Positions 54,176 through 64,000 of a DNA stretch of 64,000 nucleotides are shown here, in pieces (within the stretch, counting starts at the first letter, position 1; each line of letters begins with the position of its first letter). Position numbers and translations under genes: made by a program. The DNA is taken from assembly GCA_963932145.1 (NCBI GenBank), contig OZ010577.1:14485889-14549888 (forward strand). Reading direction: 5' to 3'. Below the pieces are notes generated by a model. That model searched no databases, had not been told where the DNA came from, and was given only the letters and a program-made list of their open reading frames with translations. This DNA is from Acanthosepion lycidas. Taxonomy: Eukaryota > Mollusca > Cephalopoda > Sepiida > Sepiidae.

Positions 54176-56563
54176 ATGTGTGGACGCAAAATGGGTGATC
54201 GCAGTATGTTTCTCTCCTGCCGTGCGTTCTATTTACCTTTACATTCTTTCATTTCACTTTATGAACAGGCAAGGGTCTCCACTAAAACCGGCTTACAAAT
54301 ATTTTTCATTCGAACTCATACAGTGAGCGTAGCATGCAAAGGTTACGACTCACGTACCAGGGATTTACTTGAAAAACTGTGTGGATGCAAAGTGGGTGAT
54401 CGCTGTATGTTTCTCTCCTGCCGTGCGTTCTATTTACCTTTACATTCTTTCATTTCACTTTATGAACAGGCAAGGGTCTCCACTAAAACCGGCTTACAAT
54501 TATTTTTCATTCGAACTCATACAGTGAGCGTAGCATGCAAAGGTTACGACTCACGTAACAGGGATTTCGTTGAAAAACTGTGTGGACGCAAAATGGGTGA
54601 TCGCTGTATGTTTCTCTCCTGCCGTGCGTTCTATTTACCTTTACATTCTTTCATTTCACTTTATGAACAGGCAAGGGTCTCCACTAAAACCGGCTTACAA
54701 TTATTTTTCATTCGAACTCATACAGTGAGCGTAGCTTGCAAAGGATACTATTCATATAACAGGGATTTCCTTGAAAAACTGTGTGGACGCAAAGTGGGTG
54801 AACGCTGTATTTTTCTCTCCTGCCGTGCGTTCTATTTACCTTTACATTCTTTCATTTCACTTTATGAACAAGCAAGAGTCTCCTCTAAAACCGGCTTACA
54901 ATTATTTTTCATTCGAACTCATACAGTGAGCGTAGCATGCAAAGGTTACGACTCACGTAACAGGGATTTACTTGAAAAACTGTGTGGACGCAAAGTGGGT
55001 GATCGCTGTATGTTTCTCTCGTGCCGTGCCTTCTATTTACCTTTAAATTCTTTCATTTCACTTTATGAACAGGCAAGAGCCTCCTCTAAAACCGGCTTAC
55101 AATTATTTTTCATTCGAACTCATACAGTGAGCGTAGAATGCAAAGGTTACGACTCACGTAACAGGGATTTCCTTGAAAAACTGTGTGGACGCAAAATGGG
55201 TGATCGCTGTATGTTTCTCTCCTGCCGTGCGTTCTATTTACCTTTACATTCTTTCATTTCACTTTATGAACAGGCAAGGGTCTCCACTAAAACCGGCTTA
55301 CAATTATTTTTCATTCGAACTCATACAGTGAGCGTAGCATGCAAAGGTTACGACTCACGTAACAGGGATTTACTTGAAAAACTGTGTGGACGCAAAGTGG
55401 GTGATGGCTGTATGTTTCTCTCCTGCCGTGCATTCTATTTACCTTTACATTCTTTCATTTCACTTTATGAACAGGCAAGAGGCTCCTCTAAAAGCTGCTT
55501 ACAATTATTTTTCATTCGAACTCATACAGTGAGCGTAGCATGCAAAGGTTACGACTCACGTAACAGGGATTTCCTTGAAAAACTGTGTGGACGCAAAGTG
55601 GGTGAACGCTGTATTTTTCTCTCCTGCCGTGCGTTCTATTTACCTTTACATTCTTTCATTTCACTTTATGAACAAGCAAGAGTCTCCTCTAAAACCGGCT
55701 TACAATTATTTTTCATTCGAACTCATACAGTGAGCGTAGCATGCAAAGGTTACGACTCACGTAACAGGGATTTACTTGAAAAACTGTGTGGACGCAAAGT
55801 GGGTGATCGCTGTATGTTTCTCTCGTGCCGTGCGTTCTATTTACCTTTACATTCTTTCATTTCACTTTATGAACAGGCAAGAGCCTCCTCTAAAACCGGC
55901 TTACTATTATTTTTCATTCGAACTCATACAGTGAGCGTAGCATGCAAAGGTTACGACTCACGTAACAGGGATTTCCTTGAAAAACTGTGTGGACGCAAAA
56001 TGGGTGATCGCTGTATGTTTCTCTCCTGCCGTGCGTTCTATTTACCTTTACATTCTTTCATTTCACTTTATGAACAGGCAAGGGTCTCCACTAAAACCGG
56101 CTTACAATTATTTTTCATTCGAACTCATACAGTGAGCGTAGCATGCAAAGGTTACGACTCACGTAACAGGGATTTACTTGAAAAACTGTGTGGACGCAAA
56201 GTGGGTGATGGCTGTATGTTTCTCTCCTGCCGTGCATTCTATTTACCTTTACATTCTTTCATTTCACTTTATGAACAGGCAAGAGGCTCCTCTAAAAGCT
56301 GCTTACAATTATTTTTCATTCGAACTCATACAGTGAGCGTAGCATGCAAAGGTTACGACTCACGTAACAAGGATTTCCTTGAAAAACTGTGTGGACGCAA
56401 AATTTGTGATCGCTGTATGTTTCTCTCCTGCAGTGCATTCTATTTACCTTTACATTTTTTCATTTCACTTTATGAACAGGCAAGGGTCTCCTCTAAAACC
56501 GGCTTACAATTATTTTTCATTCGAACTCATACAGTGAGCGTAGCATGCAAAGGATACTATTAA
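54176..56563 (+). other. Long open frame across monomers (795 codons), not a gene
   Basis: Monomer length is 67 codons and the consensus lacks stops in one plus-strand frame, so a protein-like 67-residue repeat appears, running from SVACKGYDSRN through LCGRK and MGDRCMFLSCRAFYLPLH to FFIRTHT. Other long stretches are 12534-14441 (635 codons), 40859-42601 (580) and 56603-58276 (557). I do not call these coding. Variant sites fall at all codon positions: first at 1, 25, 31, 55 and 70; second at 32, 98 and 134; third at 21, 27 and 153. Stops recur at fixed sites (TAA at codon 45, TAG or TAA at codon 8). One-base deletions are amplified intact. Most of these frames also start on GTG. I recognise no protein domain. 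A gene finder is likely to call false proteins here. Confidence 0.85.
54780..56360. repeat. HOR M, 4-mer of 804 bp, two copies
   Basis: GTGGGTGAACGCTGTATTTTTC at 54795 recurs at 55599, with GAACAAGCAAGAG, TCTCGTGCCGTG, AGGGTCTCCACT and GATGGCTGTATG following in the same order. The step is 804 bp. The breakpoints are placed from marker order and are accurate to within about one monomer. Confidence 0.8.
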
Positions 56564-56734
56564 TATAACAGGGATTTCCTTCAAAAACTGTGTGGACGCA
56601 AAGTGGGTGATCGCTGTATGTTTCTCTCCTGCCGTGCGTTCTATTTACCTTTACATTCTTTCATTTCACTTTATGAACAGGCAAGAGCCTCCTCTAAAAC
56701 CGGCTTACAATTATTTTTCATTCGAACTCATACA

Positions 56735-58205
56735 GTGAGCGTAGCATGCAAAGGTTACGACTCACGTAACAGGGATTTCCTTGAAAAACTGTGTGGACGC
56801 AAAGTGGGTGGCCGCTGTATGTTTCTCTCCTGCCGTGCGTTCTATTTACCTTTACATTCTTTCATTTCACTTTATGAACAGGCAAGGGCCTCCTCTAAAA
56901 CCGGCTTACAATTATTTTTCATTCGAACTCATACAGTGAGAGTAGCATGCAAAGTTTACGAATCACGTAACAGGGATTTCCTTGAAAAACTGTGTGGACG
57001 CAAAATGGGTGATCGCTGTATGTTTCTCTCCTGTTGTACGTTCTATTTACATTTACATTCTTTCATTTCACTTCATGAACAGGCAATAGCCTCCTCTAAA
57101 ACCTGCTTACAATTATTTTTCATTCGAACTCATACACTGAGCGTAGCATGCAAAGGTTACGACTCACGTAACAGGGATTTCCTTGAAAAACTGTGTGGAC
57201 GCAAAGTGGGTGGCCGCTGTATGTTTCTCTCCTGCCGTGCGTTCTATTTACCTTTACATTCTTTCATTTCACTTTATGAACAGGCAAGAGCCTCCTTTAA
57301 AACCGACTTACAATTATTTTTCATTCGAACTCATACAGTGAGCGTAGCATGCAAAGGTTACGACTCACGTAACGGGGATTTCCATGAAAAACTGTGTGGA
57401 CGCAAAATGGGTGATCGCTGTATGTTTCTCTCCTGCCGTGCGTTATATTTACCTTTACATTCTTTCATTTCACTTTATGAACAGGCAAGAGCCTCCTCTA
57501 AAACCGGCTTACAATTATTTTTCATTCGAACTCATACAGTGAGCGTAGCATGCAAAGGTTACGACTCACGTAACAGGGATTTCCTTGAAAAACTGTGTGG
57601 ACGCAAAATGGGTGATCGCTGTATGTTTCTCTCCTGCCGTGCGTTCTATTTACCTTTACATTCTTTCATTTCACTTTATGAACAGGCAAGGGTCTCCACT
57701 AAAACCGGCTTACAATTATTTTTCATTCGAACTCATACAGTGAGCGTAGCATGCAAAGGTTACGACTCACGTAACAGGGATTTCCTTGAAAAACTGTGTG
57801 GAGGCAAAGTGGGTGGCCGCTGTATGTTTCTCTCCTGCCGTGCGTTCTATTTACCTTTACATTCTTTCATTTCACTTTATGAACAGGCAAGGGCCTCCTC
57901 TAAAACCGGCTTACAATTATTTTTCATTCGAACTCATACAGTGAGAGTAGCATGCAAAGTTTACGAATCACGTAACAGGGATTTCCTTGAAAAACTGTGT
58001 GGACGCAAAATGGGTGATCGCTGTATGTTTCTCTCCTGTTGTACGTTCTATTTACATTTACATTCTTTCATTTCACTTCATGAACAGGCAATAGCCTCCT
58101 CTAAAACCTGCTTACAATTATTTTTCATTCGAACTCATACACTGAGCGTAGCATGCAAAGGTTACGACTCACGTAACAGGGATTTCCTTGAAAAACTGTG
58201 TGGAC
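56735..58205. repeat. HOR N, 5-mer of 1005 bp, one full and one partial copy
   Basis: GTGGGTGGCCGCTG recurs at a step of 1005 bp (56811 and 57816 for GCCGC), followed by GTGAGAGTAGC, GTTTACGAATC, CTGTTGTACG, CAGGCAATAGCC and CTAAAACCTGC. A further GTGGGTGGCCGC sits two monomers into the unit, near 57206. Confidence 0.82.
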
Positions 58206-59348
58206 GCAAAGTGGGTGTTCGCTGTATGTTTCTCTCCTGCCGTGCGTTCTATTTACCTTTACATTCTTTCATTTAACTTTATGAACTGGCAAGAGCCTCC
58301 TCTAAAACCTGCTTACAATTATTTTTCATTCGAACTCAATCAGTGAGCGTAGCATGCAAAGGTTACGACTCACGTAACAGGGATTTCCTTGAAAAACTGT
58401 GTGGACGCAAAGTGGGTGTTCGGTGTATGTTTCTCTCCTGCCGTGCGTTTTATTTACCTTTACATTCTTTCATTTAACTTTATGAACAGGCAAGAGCCTC
58501 CTATAAAACCTGCTTACCATTATTTTTCATTCGAACTCATACAGTGAGCGTAGCATGCAAAGGTTACGACTCACGTAACGGGGATTTCCTTGAAAAACTG
58601 TGTGGACGCAAAGTGGGTGTTCGTTGTATGTTTCTCTCCTGCCGTGCGTTCTATTTACCTTTACATTCTTTCATTTAAATTTATGAACAGGCAAGGGCCT
58701 CCTCTAAAGCCGGCTTACAATTATTTTTCATTCGAACTCATACAGTGAGCGTAGCATGCAAAGGTTACGGCTCACGTAACAGGGATTTCCTTGAAAAACT
58801 GTGTGGACGTAAAAATGGGTGATCGCTGTATGTTTCTCCCCTGCCGTGCGTTCTATTAACCTTTACATTCTTTCATTTAACTTTATGAACAGGCAAGAGC
58901 CTCCTCTAAAACCTGCTTACAATTATTTTTCATTCGAACTCATACAGTGAGAGTAGCATGCAAAGGTTACGAGTCACGTAACATGGATTTCCTTGAAAAA
59001 CTGTGTGGACGCAAAATGGGTGATCGCTGTATGTTTCTCTCCTGCCGTGCGTTCTATTTACCTTTACATTCTTTCATTTAACTTTATGAACATGCAAGAG
59101 GCTCCTCTAAAAGCTGCTTACAATTATTTTTCATTCGAACTCATACAGTGAGCGTAGCCTGCAAAGGTTACGACTCACGTAACAGGGATTTACTTGAAAA
59201 ACTGTGTGGACGCAAAATGGGTGATCGCTGTATGTTTCTATCCTGCCGTGCGTTCTATTTACCTTTACATTCTTTCATTTAACTTTATGAACAGGCAAGA
59301 GGCTCCTCTAAAAGCTGCTTACAATTATTTTTCATTCGAACTCATACA
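58206..59348. repeat. Monomers with variant GTGGGTGTTCG and recurrent CATTTAAC
   Basis: Three successive monomers carry GTGGGTGTTCG (near 58211, 58412 and 58613) and CTAAAACCTGC or AAAGCCGGC variants. All have TAA in place of TCA at monomer position 133-135, so the long plus-strand frame is interrupted in each. GGACGTAAAAATGGG near 58805 has gained one base. Nothing but satellite is present. Confidence 0.75.
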
Positions 59349-62300
59349 GTGAGCGTAGCATGCAAAGGTTACGACTCACGTAACAGGGATTTCCTTGAAA
59401 AACTGTGTGGACGCAATATGGGTGATCGCTGTATGTTTCTCTCCTGCCGTGCGTTCTATTTACCTTTACATTCTTTCATTTCACTTTATGAAAAGGCAAG
59501 AGCATCCTTTAAAACCGGCTTACAATTATTTTTCATTCGAACTCATACAGTGAGCGTAGCATGCAAAGGTTACGACTCACGTAACAGGGATTTCCTTGAA
59601 AAACTGTGTGGACGCAAAATGGGTGATCGCTGTATGTTTCTCTCCTGCCGTGCGTTCTATTTACCTTTACATTCTTTCATTTAACTTTATGAACAGGCAA
59701 GAGCCTCCTCTAAAACCGGCTTACAATTATTTTTCATTCGAACTCATACAGTGAGCGTAGCATGCAACGGTTACGACTCACGTAACAGGGATTTCCTTGA
59801 AAAACTGTGTGGACGCAAAATGGGTGATTGCTGTATGTTTCTCTCCTGCCGTGCGTTCTATTTACCTTTACATTTTTTCATTTAACTTTATGAACAGGCA
59901 AGAGCCTCCTCTAAAACCGGCTTACAATTATTTTTCATTCGAACTCATACAGTGAGCGTAGCATGCAAAGGTTACGACTCACGTAACAGGGATTTCCTTG
60001 AAAAACTGTGTGGACGCAAAATGGGTGATCGCTGTATGTTTCTCTCATGCCGTGCGTTCTGTTTACCTTTACATTCATTCATTTCACTTTATGAACAACC
60101 AAGAGCCTCCTCTAAAACCGGCTTACAATTATTTTTCATTCGAACTCATACAGTGAGCGTAGCATGCAAAGGTTACGACTCACGTAACAGGGATTTCCTT
60201 GAAAAACTGTGTGGACGCAATATGGGTGATCGCTGTATGTTTCTCTCCTGCCGTGCGTTCTATTTACCTTTACATTCTTTCATTTCACTTTATGAAAAGG
60301 CAAGAGCATCCTCTAAAACCGGCTTACAATTATTTTTCATTCGACCTCATACAGTGAGCCTAGCATGCAAAGGTTACGACTCACGTAACAGGGATTTCCT
60401 TGAAAAACTGTGTGGACGCAAAATGGGTGATCGCTGTATGTTTCTCTCCTGCCGTGCGTTCTATTTACCTTTACATTCTTTCATTTCACTTTATGAACAG
60501 GCAAGAGCCTCCACTAAAACCGGCTTACAATTATTTTTCATTCGAACTCATACAGTGAGCGTAGCATGCAAAGGTTACGACTCACGTAACAGGGGTTTAC
60601 TTGAAAAACTGTGTGGACGCAAAGTGGGTGATCGCTGTATGTTTCTCTCCTGACGTGCGTTCTATTTACCTTTACATTCTTTCATTTCACTTTATGAACA
60701 GGCAAGAGCCTCCTCTAAAACCGGCTTACAATTATTTTTCATTCGAACTCATACACTGAGCGTAGCATGCAAAGGATACTATTCTTATAACAGGGATTTC
60801 CTTGAAAAACTGTGTGTACGCAAAGTGGGTGATCGCTGAATGTTTCTCTCCTGCCGTGCGTTCTATTTACCTTTACATTCTTTCATTTAACTTTATGAAC
60901 AGGCAAGAGCCTCCTCTAAAACCGGCTTACAATTATTTTTCATTTGAACTCATACAGTGAGCGTAGCATGCAAAGGTTACGACTCACGTAACAGGGATTT
61001 CCTTGAAAAACTGTGTGGACGCAAAATGGGTGATCGCTGTATGTTTCTCTCCTGCCGTGCGTTCTATTTACCTTTACATTCTTTCATTTCACTTTATGAA
61101 CAGGCAAGAGCCTCCTCTAAAACCGGCTTGCAATTATTTTTCATTCGAACTCATACACTGAGCGTAGCATGGAAAGGATACTATTCATATAACAGGGATT
61201 TCCTTGAAAAACTGTGTGGACGCAAAGTGGGTGATCGCTGTATGTTTCTCTCCTGACGTGCGTTCTATTCACCTTTACATTCTTTCATTTAACTTTATGA
61301 ACAGGCAAGAGCCTCCACTAAAACCGGCTTACAATTATTTTTCATTCGAACTCATACAGTGAGCGTAGCATGCAAAGGTTACGACTCACGTAACAGGGAT
61401 TTCCTTGAAAACCTGTGTGGACGCAAAATGGGTGATCGCTGTATGTTTCTCTCCTGCCGTGCGTTCTATTTACCTTTACATTCTTTCATTTCACTTTATG
61501 AAAAGGCAAGAGACTCCTCTAAAGCCGGCTTACAATTATTTTTCATTCGAACTCATACAGTGAGCGTAGCATGCAAAGGTTACGACTCACGTAACAGGGA
61601 TTTCCTTGAAAAACTGTGTGGACGCAAAATGGGTGATCGCTGTATGTTTCTCTCCTGCCGTGCGTTCTATTTACCTTTACATTCTTTCATTTCACTTTAT
61701 GAACAGGCAAGAGCCTCCTTTAAAACCGGCTTACAATTATTTTTCATTCGAACTCATACAGTGAGCGTAGCATGCAAAGGTTACGACTCACGTAACAGGG
61801 ATTTCCTTGAAAAACTGTGTGGACGCAAAATGGGTGATCGCTGTATGTTTCTCTCCTGCCGTGCGTTCTATTTACCTTTACATTCTTTCATTTCACTTTA
61901 TGAACAGGCAAGAGCCTCCTCTAAAACCGGCTTACAATTATTTTTCATTCGAACTCATACAGTGAGCGTAGCATGCAAAGGTTACGACTCACGTAACAGG
62001 GATTACCTTGAAAAACTGTGTGGACGCAAAATGGGTGATCGCTGTATGTTTCTCTCCTGCCGTGCGTTCTATTTACCTTTACATTCTTTCATTTCACTTT
62101 ATGAACAGGCAAGGGTCTCCACTAAAACCGGCTTACAATTATTTTTCATTCGAACTCATACAGTGAGCGTAGCATGCAAAGGTTACGACTCACGTAACAG
62201 GGATTTACTTGAAAAACTGTGTGGACGCAAAGTGGGTGATCGCTGTATGTTTCTCTCCTGCCGTGCGTTCTATTTACCTTTACATTCTTTCATTTAACTT

Positions 62301-63167
62301 TATGAACAGGCAAGGGTCTCCACTAAAACCGGCTTACAATTATTTTTCATTCGAACTCATACAGTGAGCGTAGCATGCAAAGGTTACGACTCACGTAACA
62401 GGGATTTCCTTGAAAAACTGTGTGGACGCAAAATAGGTGATCGCTGTATGTTTCTCTCCTGCCGTGCGTTGTATTTACCTTTACATTCTTTCATTTCACT
62501 TTATGAACAGGCAAGAGCCTCCTCTAAAAGCTGCTTACAATTATTTTTCATTCGAACTCATACAGTGAGCTTAGCATGGAAAGGTTACGACTCACGTAAC
62601 AGGGATTTCCTTGAAAAACTGTGTGGACGCAAAATGGGTGATCGCTGTATGTTTCTCTCCTGCCGTGCGTTCTATTTACCTTTACATTCTTTCATTTCAC
62701 TTTATGAACAGGCAAGGGTCTCCACTAAAACCGGCTGACAATTATTTTTCATTCGAACTCATACAGTGAGCGTAGCATGCAAAGGATACTATTCATATAA
62801 CAGGGATTTCCTTGAAAAACTGTGTGGACGCAAAATGGGTGATCGCTGTATGTTTCTCTCCTGCCGTGCGTTCTATTTACCTTTACATTCTTTCATTTCA
62901 CTTTATGAAAAGGCAAGAGCCTCCTCTAAACCCGGCTTACAATTATTTTTCATTCGAACTCATACAGTGAGCGTAGCATGCAAAGGTTACGACTCACGTA
63001 ACAGGGATTTCCTTGAAAAACTGTGTGGACGCAAAATGGGTGATCGCTGTATGTTTCTCTCCTGCCGTGCGTTCTATTTACCTTTACAATCTTTCATTTC
63101 ACTTTATGAACAGGCAAGAGCCTCCTTTAAAACCGGCTTACAATTATTTTTCATTCGAACACATACA

Positions 63168-63198
63168 GTGAGCGTAGCATGCAAAGGTTACGACTCAC
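63168..63198. other. Imperfect inverted repeat (type A hairpin), representative copy
   Basis: GTGAGCGTA (63168-63176) can pair along its full length with TACGACTCAC (63189-63198), giving nine base pairs with a single bulged A. The 12-base loop contains the palindrome GCATGC. The same dyad is present in most type A monomers. In type B the right arm reads TACTATTCAT and cannot pair. Short dyads are common at some centromeric satellites and have been proposed to favour non-B DNA. Whether this one forms or is bound by a protein is unknown. Confidence 0.6.
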
Positions 63199-63368
63199 GT
63201 AACAGGGATTTCCTTGAAAAACTGTGTGGACGCAAAATGGGTGATCGCTGTATGTTTCTCTCCTGCCGTGCGTTCTATTTACCTTTACATTCTTTCATTT
63301 CACTTTATGAACAGGCAAGAGCCTCCTCTAAAACCGGCTTACAATTATTTTTCATTCGAACTCATACA
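63168..63368 (+). repeat. Representative type A monomer
   Basis: This copy matches the consensus I derived. Numbering from its first GTG: positions 1-9 and 22-31 are the two arms of an imperfect inverted repeat; GCATGC is at 13-18 or one base either side depending on alignment; a pyrimidine-rich stretch covers 88-138 (41 of 51 bases are C or T); AACAGGCAAGAG follows; then an AT-rich stretch with a T5 run and the palindrome TTCGAA. The type A signature is GGTTACGACTCACGTAAC at 19-36. Type A dominates the right half of the window. Confidence 0.9.
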
Positions 63369-63769
63369 GTGAGCGTAGCATGCAAAGGTTACGTCTCACG
63401 TAACAGGGATTTCCTTGAAAAACTGTGTGGACGCAAAATGGGTGATCGCTGTATGTTTCTCTCCTGCCGTGCGTTCTATTTACCTTTACATTCTTTCATT
63501 TCACTTTATGAACAGGCAAGAGCCTCCTCTAAAACCGGCTTACAATTATTTTTCATTCGAACTCATACAGTGAGCGTAGCATGCAAAGGTTACGACTCAC
63601 GTAACAAGGATTTCCTTGAAAAACTGTGTGGACGCAAAATGGGTGATCGCAGTATGTTTCTCTCCTGCCGTGCGTTCTATTTACCTTTACATTCTTTCAT
63701 TTCACTTTATGGACAGGCAAGAGGCTCCTCTAAATCTGCTTACAATTATTTTTCATTCGAACTCATACA

Positions 63770-64000
63770 GTGAGCGTAGCATGCAAAGGTTACGACTCAC
63801 GTAACAAGGATTTCCTTGAAAAACTGTGTGGACGCAAAATTTGTGATCGCTGTATGTTTCTCTCCTGCAGTGCGTTCTATTTACCTTTACATTCTTTCAT
63901 TTCACTTTATGAACAGGCAAGGGTCTCCTCTAAAACCGGCTTACAATTATTTTTCATTCGAACTCATACAGTGAGCGTAGCATGCAAAGGATACTATTAA
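63770..64000. repeat. Terminal monomer, recopy of 56333-56563
   Basis: CAAAATTTGTGATCG with CTGCAGTGCG, AGGGTCTCC and a final GGATACTATTAA match the sequence from about 56333 at a shift of 7437 bp (37 monomers). The window ends inside this match, so the shared segment may extend beyond the edge. Confidence 0.7.

Larger units (their letters stand above)
1..64000. repeat. Satellite DNA array, 201-bp monomer, about 318 copies
   Basis: The whole window repeats one unit with a period of 201 bp. Landmarks such as GTGAGCGTAGCATGC, CATTCGAACTCATACA, TGTGTGGACGCAAA and TTTACCTTTACATTCTTTC occur in every monomer in the same order and orientation. The landmark at position 1 reappears in phase at 63898, giving 318 monomers with a net deficit of about 21 bp from small indels. 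Neither edge shows a junction, so the array is longer than the window. My consensus count is G 38 and C 46 of 201 (about 42% GC), with 9 CpG. Each consensus monomer has one GCATGC (SphI), one TTCGAA (BstBI), one GATC and one CCGG. A period near 200 bp is typical of nucleosome-scale satellites at centromeric or pericentromeric heterochromatin. That location is inferred, and I do not recognise the family by name. Confidence 0.98.

Noticed and set aside
63168-63198. GACTCAC as an AP-1/GCN4-like regulatory site, and TTTGCAT on the minus strand as an octamer
   Set aside because: Both are partial matches of seven or fewer bases in a repeat. With no nearby gene or promoter they are expected by chance.
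63348-63370. CENP-B box around TTCGAACTC
   Set aside because: ATTCG matches the start of the box, but the required A and CGGG at the expected spacing are missing, on either strand.
63348-63370. RNA polymerase III B box (TTCGAAC) suggesting a tRNA-derived SINE
   Set aside because: The flanking GG and CC are absent, no convincing A box lies upstream, and a T5 run lies just before it, which would stop polymerase III. There is no poly(A) tail or target-site duplication.
344-64000. Dozens of plus-strand open frames of 62 to 795 codons as protein-coding genes
   Set aside because: They are the same 67-codon monomer read through. Starts are mostly GTG at arbitrary phase, stops recur at fixed variant sites, one-base deletions are amplified, and substitutions show no third-position bias. 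No promoter, recognisable domain or flanking gene structure is present.
1-64000. CRISPR array
   Set aside because: There is a regular spacing of 201 bp, but the whole period is conserved. No unique spacers lie between short repeats and there are no cas genes.
1-64000. Telomeric or simple-sequence repeat
   Set aside because: The period is 201 bp of complex sequence. The short pyrimidine-rich sub-run is imperfect and makes up only a quarter of the monomer.
1-64000. Transposon or virus-derived element inside the array
   Set aside because: I saw no break in the 201-bp periodicity larger than a few bases and no non-satellite segment, so no insertion can be supported.

Overview
The whole window, from its first base to its last, is one head-to-tail tandem array of a single satellite monomer of 201 bp. 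A landmark (catttcac or its variant) at position 1 recurs at 63898. That is 318 monomers with a net loss of about 21 bp, so the mean period is about 200.9 bp. I found no unique sequence, transposon, RNA gene, host gene, inversion or non-satellite junction. The array continues past both edges. Such an array points to constitutive heterochromatin (centromeric, pericentromeric or subtelomeric) of a eukaryote. The species cannot be named from the sequence. My hand-built consensus is about 42% GC, with CpG at about the expected frequency (9 seen, about 8.7 expected). This fits a lineage with little germline CpG methylation, or a young array, and is only a weak taxonomic hint.

Two monomer types share the array. 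Type A carries GGTTACGACTCACGTAAC at monomer positions 19-36 (numbered from the GTG of GTGAGCGTAGCATGC). Type B carries GGATACTATTCATATAAC there, which is five linked substitutions. In type A this segment forms the right arm of a 9-bp imperfect hairpin with positions 1-9; type B lacks it. Other marker variants are a TGC/TAC switch at position 98, a TCA/TAA switch at 134, and the set AGAGCC / AGGGCC / AGGGTCTCCACT / AGAGGCTCC near 151-162.

The monomers are organised into many short-lived higher-order repeats (HORs), and no single HOR length dominates. From left to right: A, an 11-mer of 2210 bp at 1-5590 with a dimer duplication; B, a 13-mer of about 2.61 kb at 5433-10659; recopied A and B fragments at 10.9-13.4 kb; C, a 5-mer at 13.4-14.4 and 18.4-19.4 kb; D, a 6-mer/5-mer at 15.1-17.4 kb; E, an 18/19-mer of 3.6-3.8 kb at 20.2-27.6 kb; an A/B dimer at 28.2-29.0 kb; F, a 9-mer of 1808 bp at 29.8-33.4 kb; G, a 5-mer at 33.6-35.0 kb; H, an 8-mer of 1608 bp at 36.0-38.9 kb; dimer I at 40.1 and 42.7-43.5 kb; J, a 15-mer of 3014 bp at 46.5-52.5 kb with a nested trimer K; L, a 7-mer at 51.9-54.1 kb; M, a 4-mer at 54.8-56.4 kb; and N, a 5-mer at 56.7-58.2 kb. 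Adjacent HOR copies look nearly identical, so turnover is recent. A compositional boundary lies near 38.6-39 kb.

Because 201 is a multiple of three and one plus-strand frame of the consensus lacks stops, the array contains many long open frames, up to 795 codons. I do not regard these as genes. Variants hit all three codon positions, stops recur at fixed sites, and single-base deletions are carried through HOR amplification.
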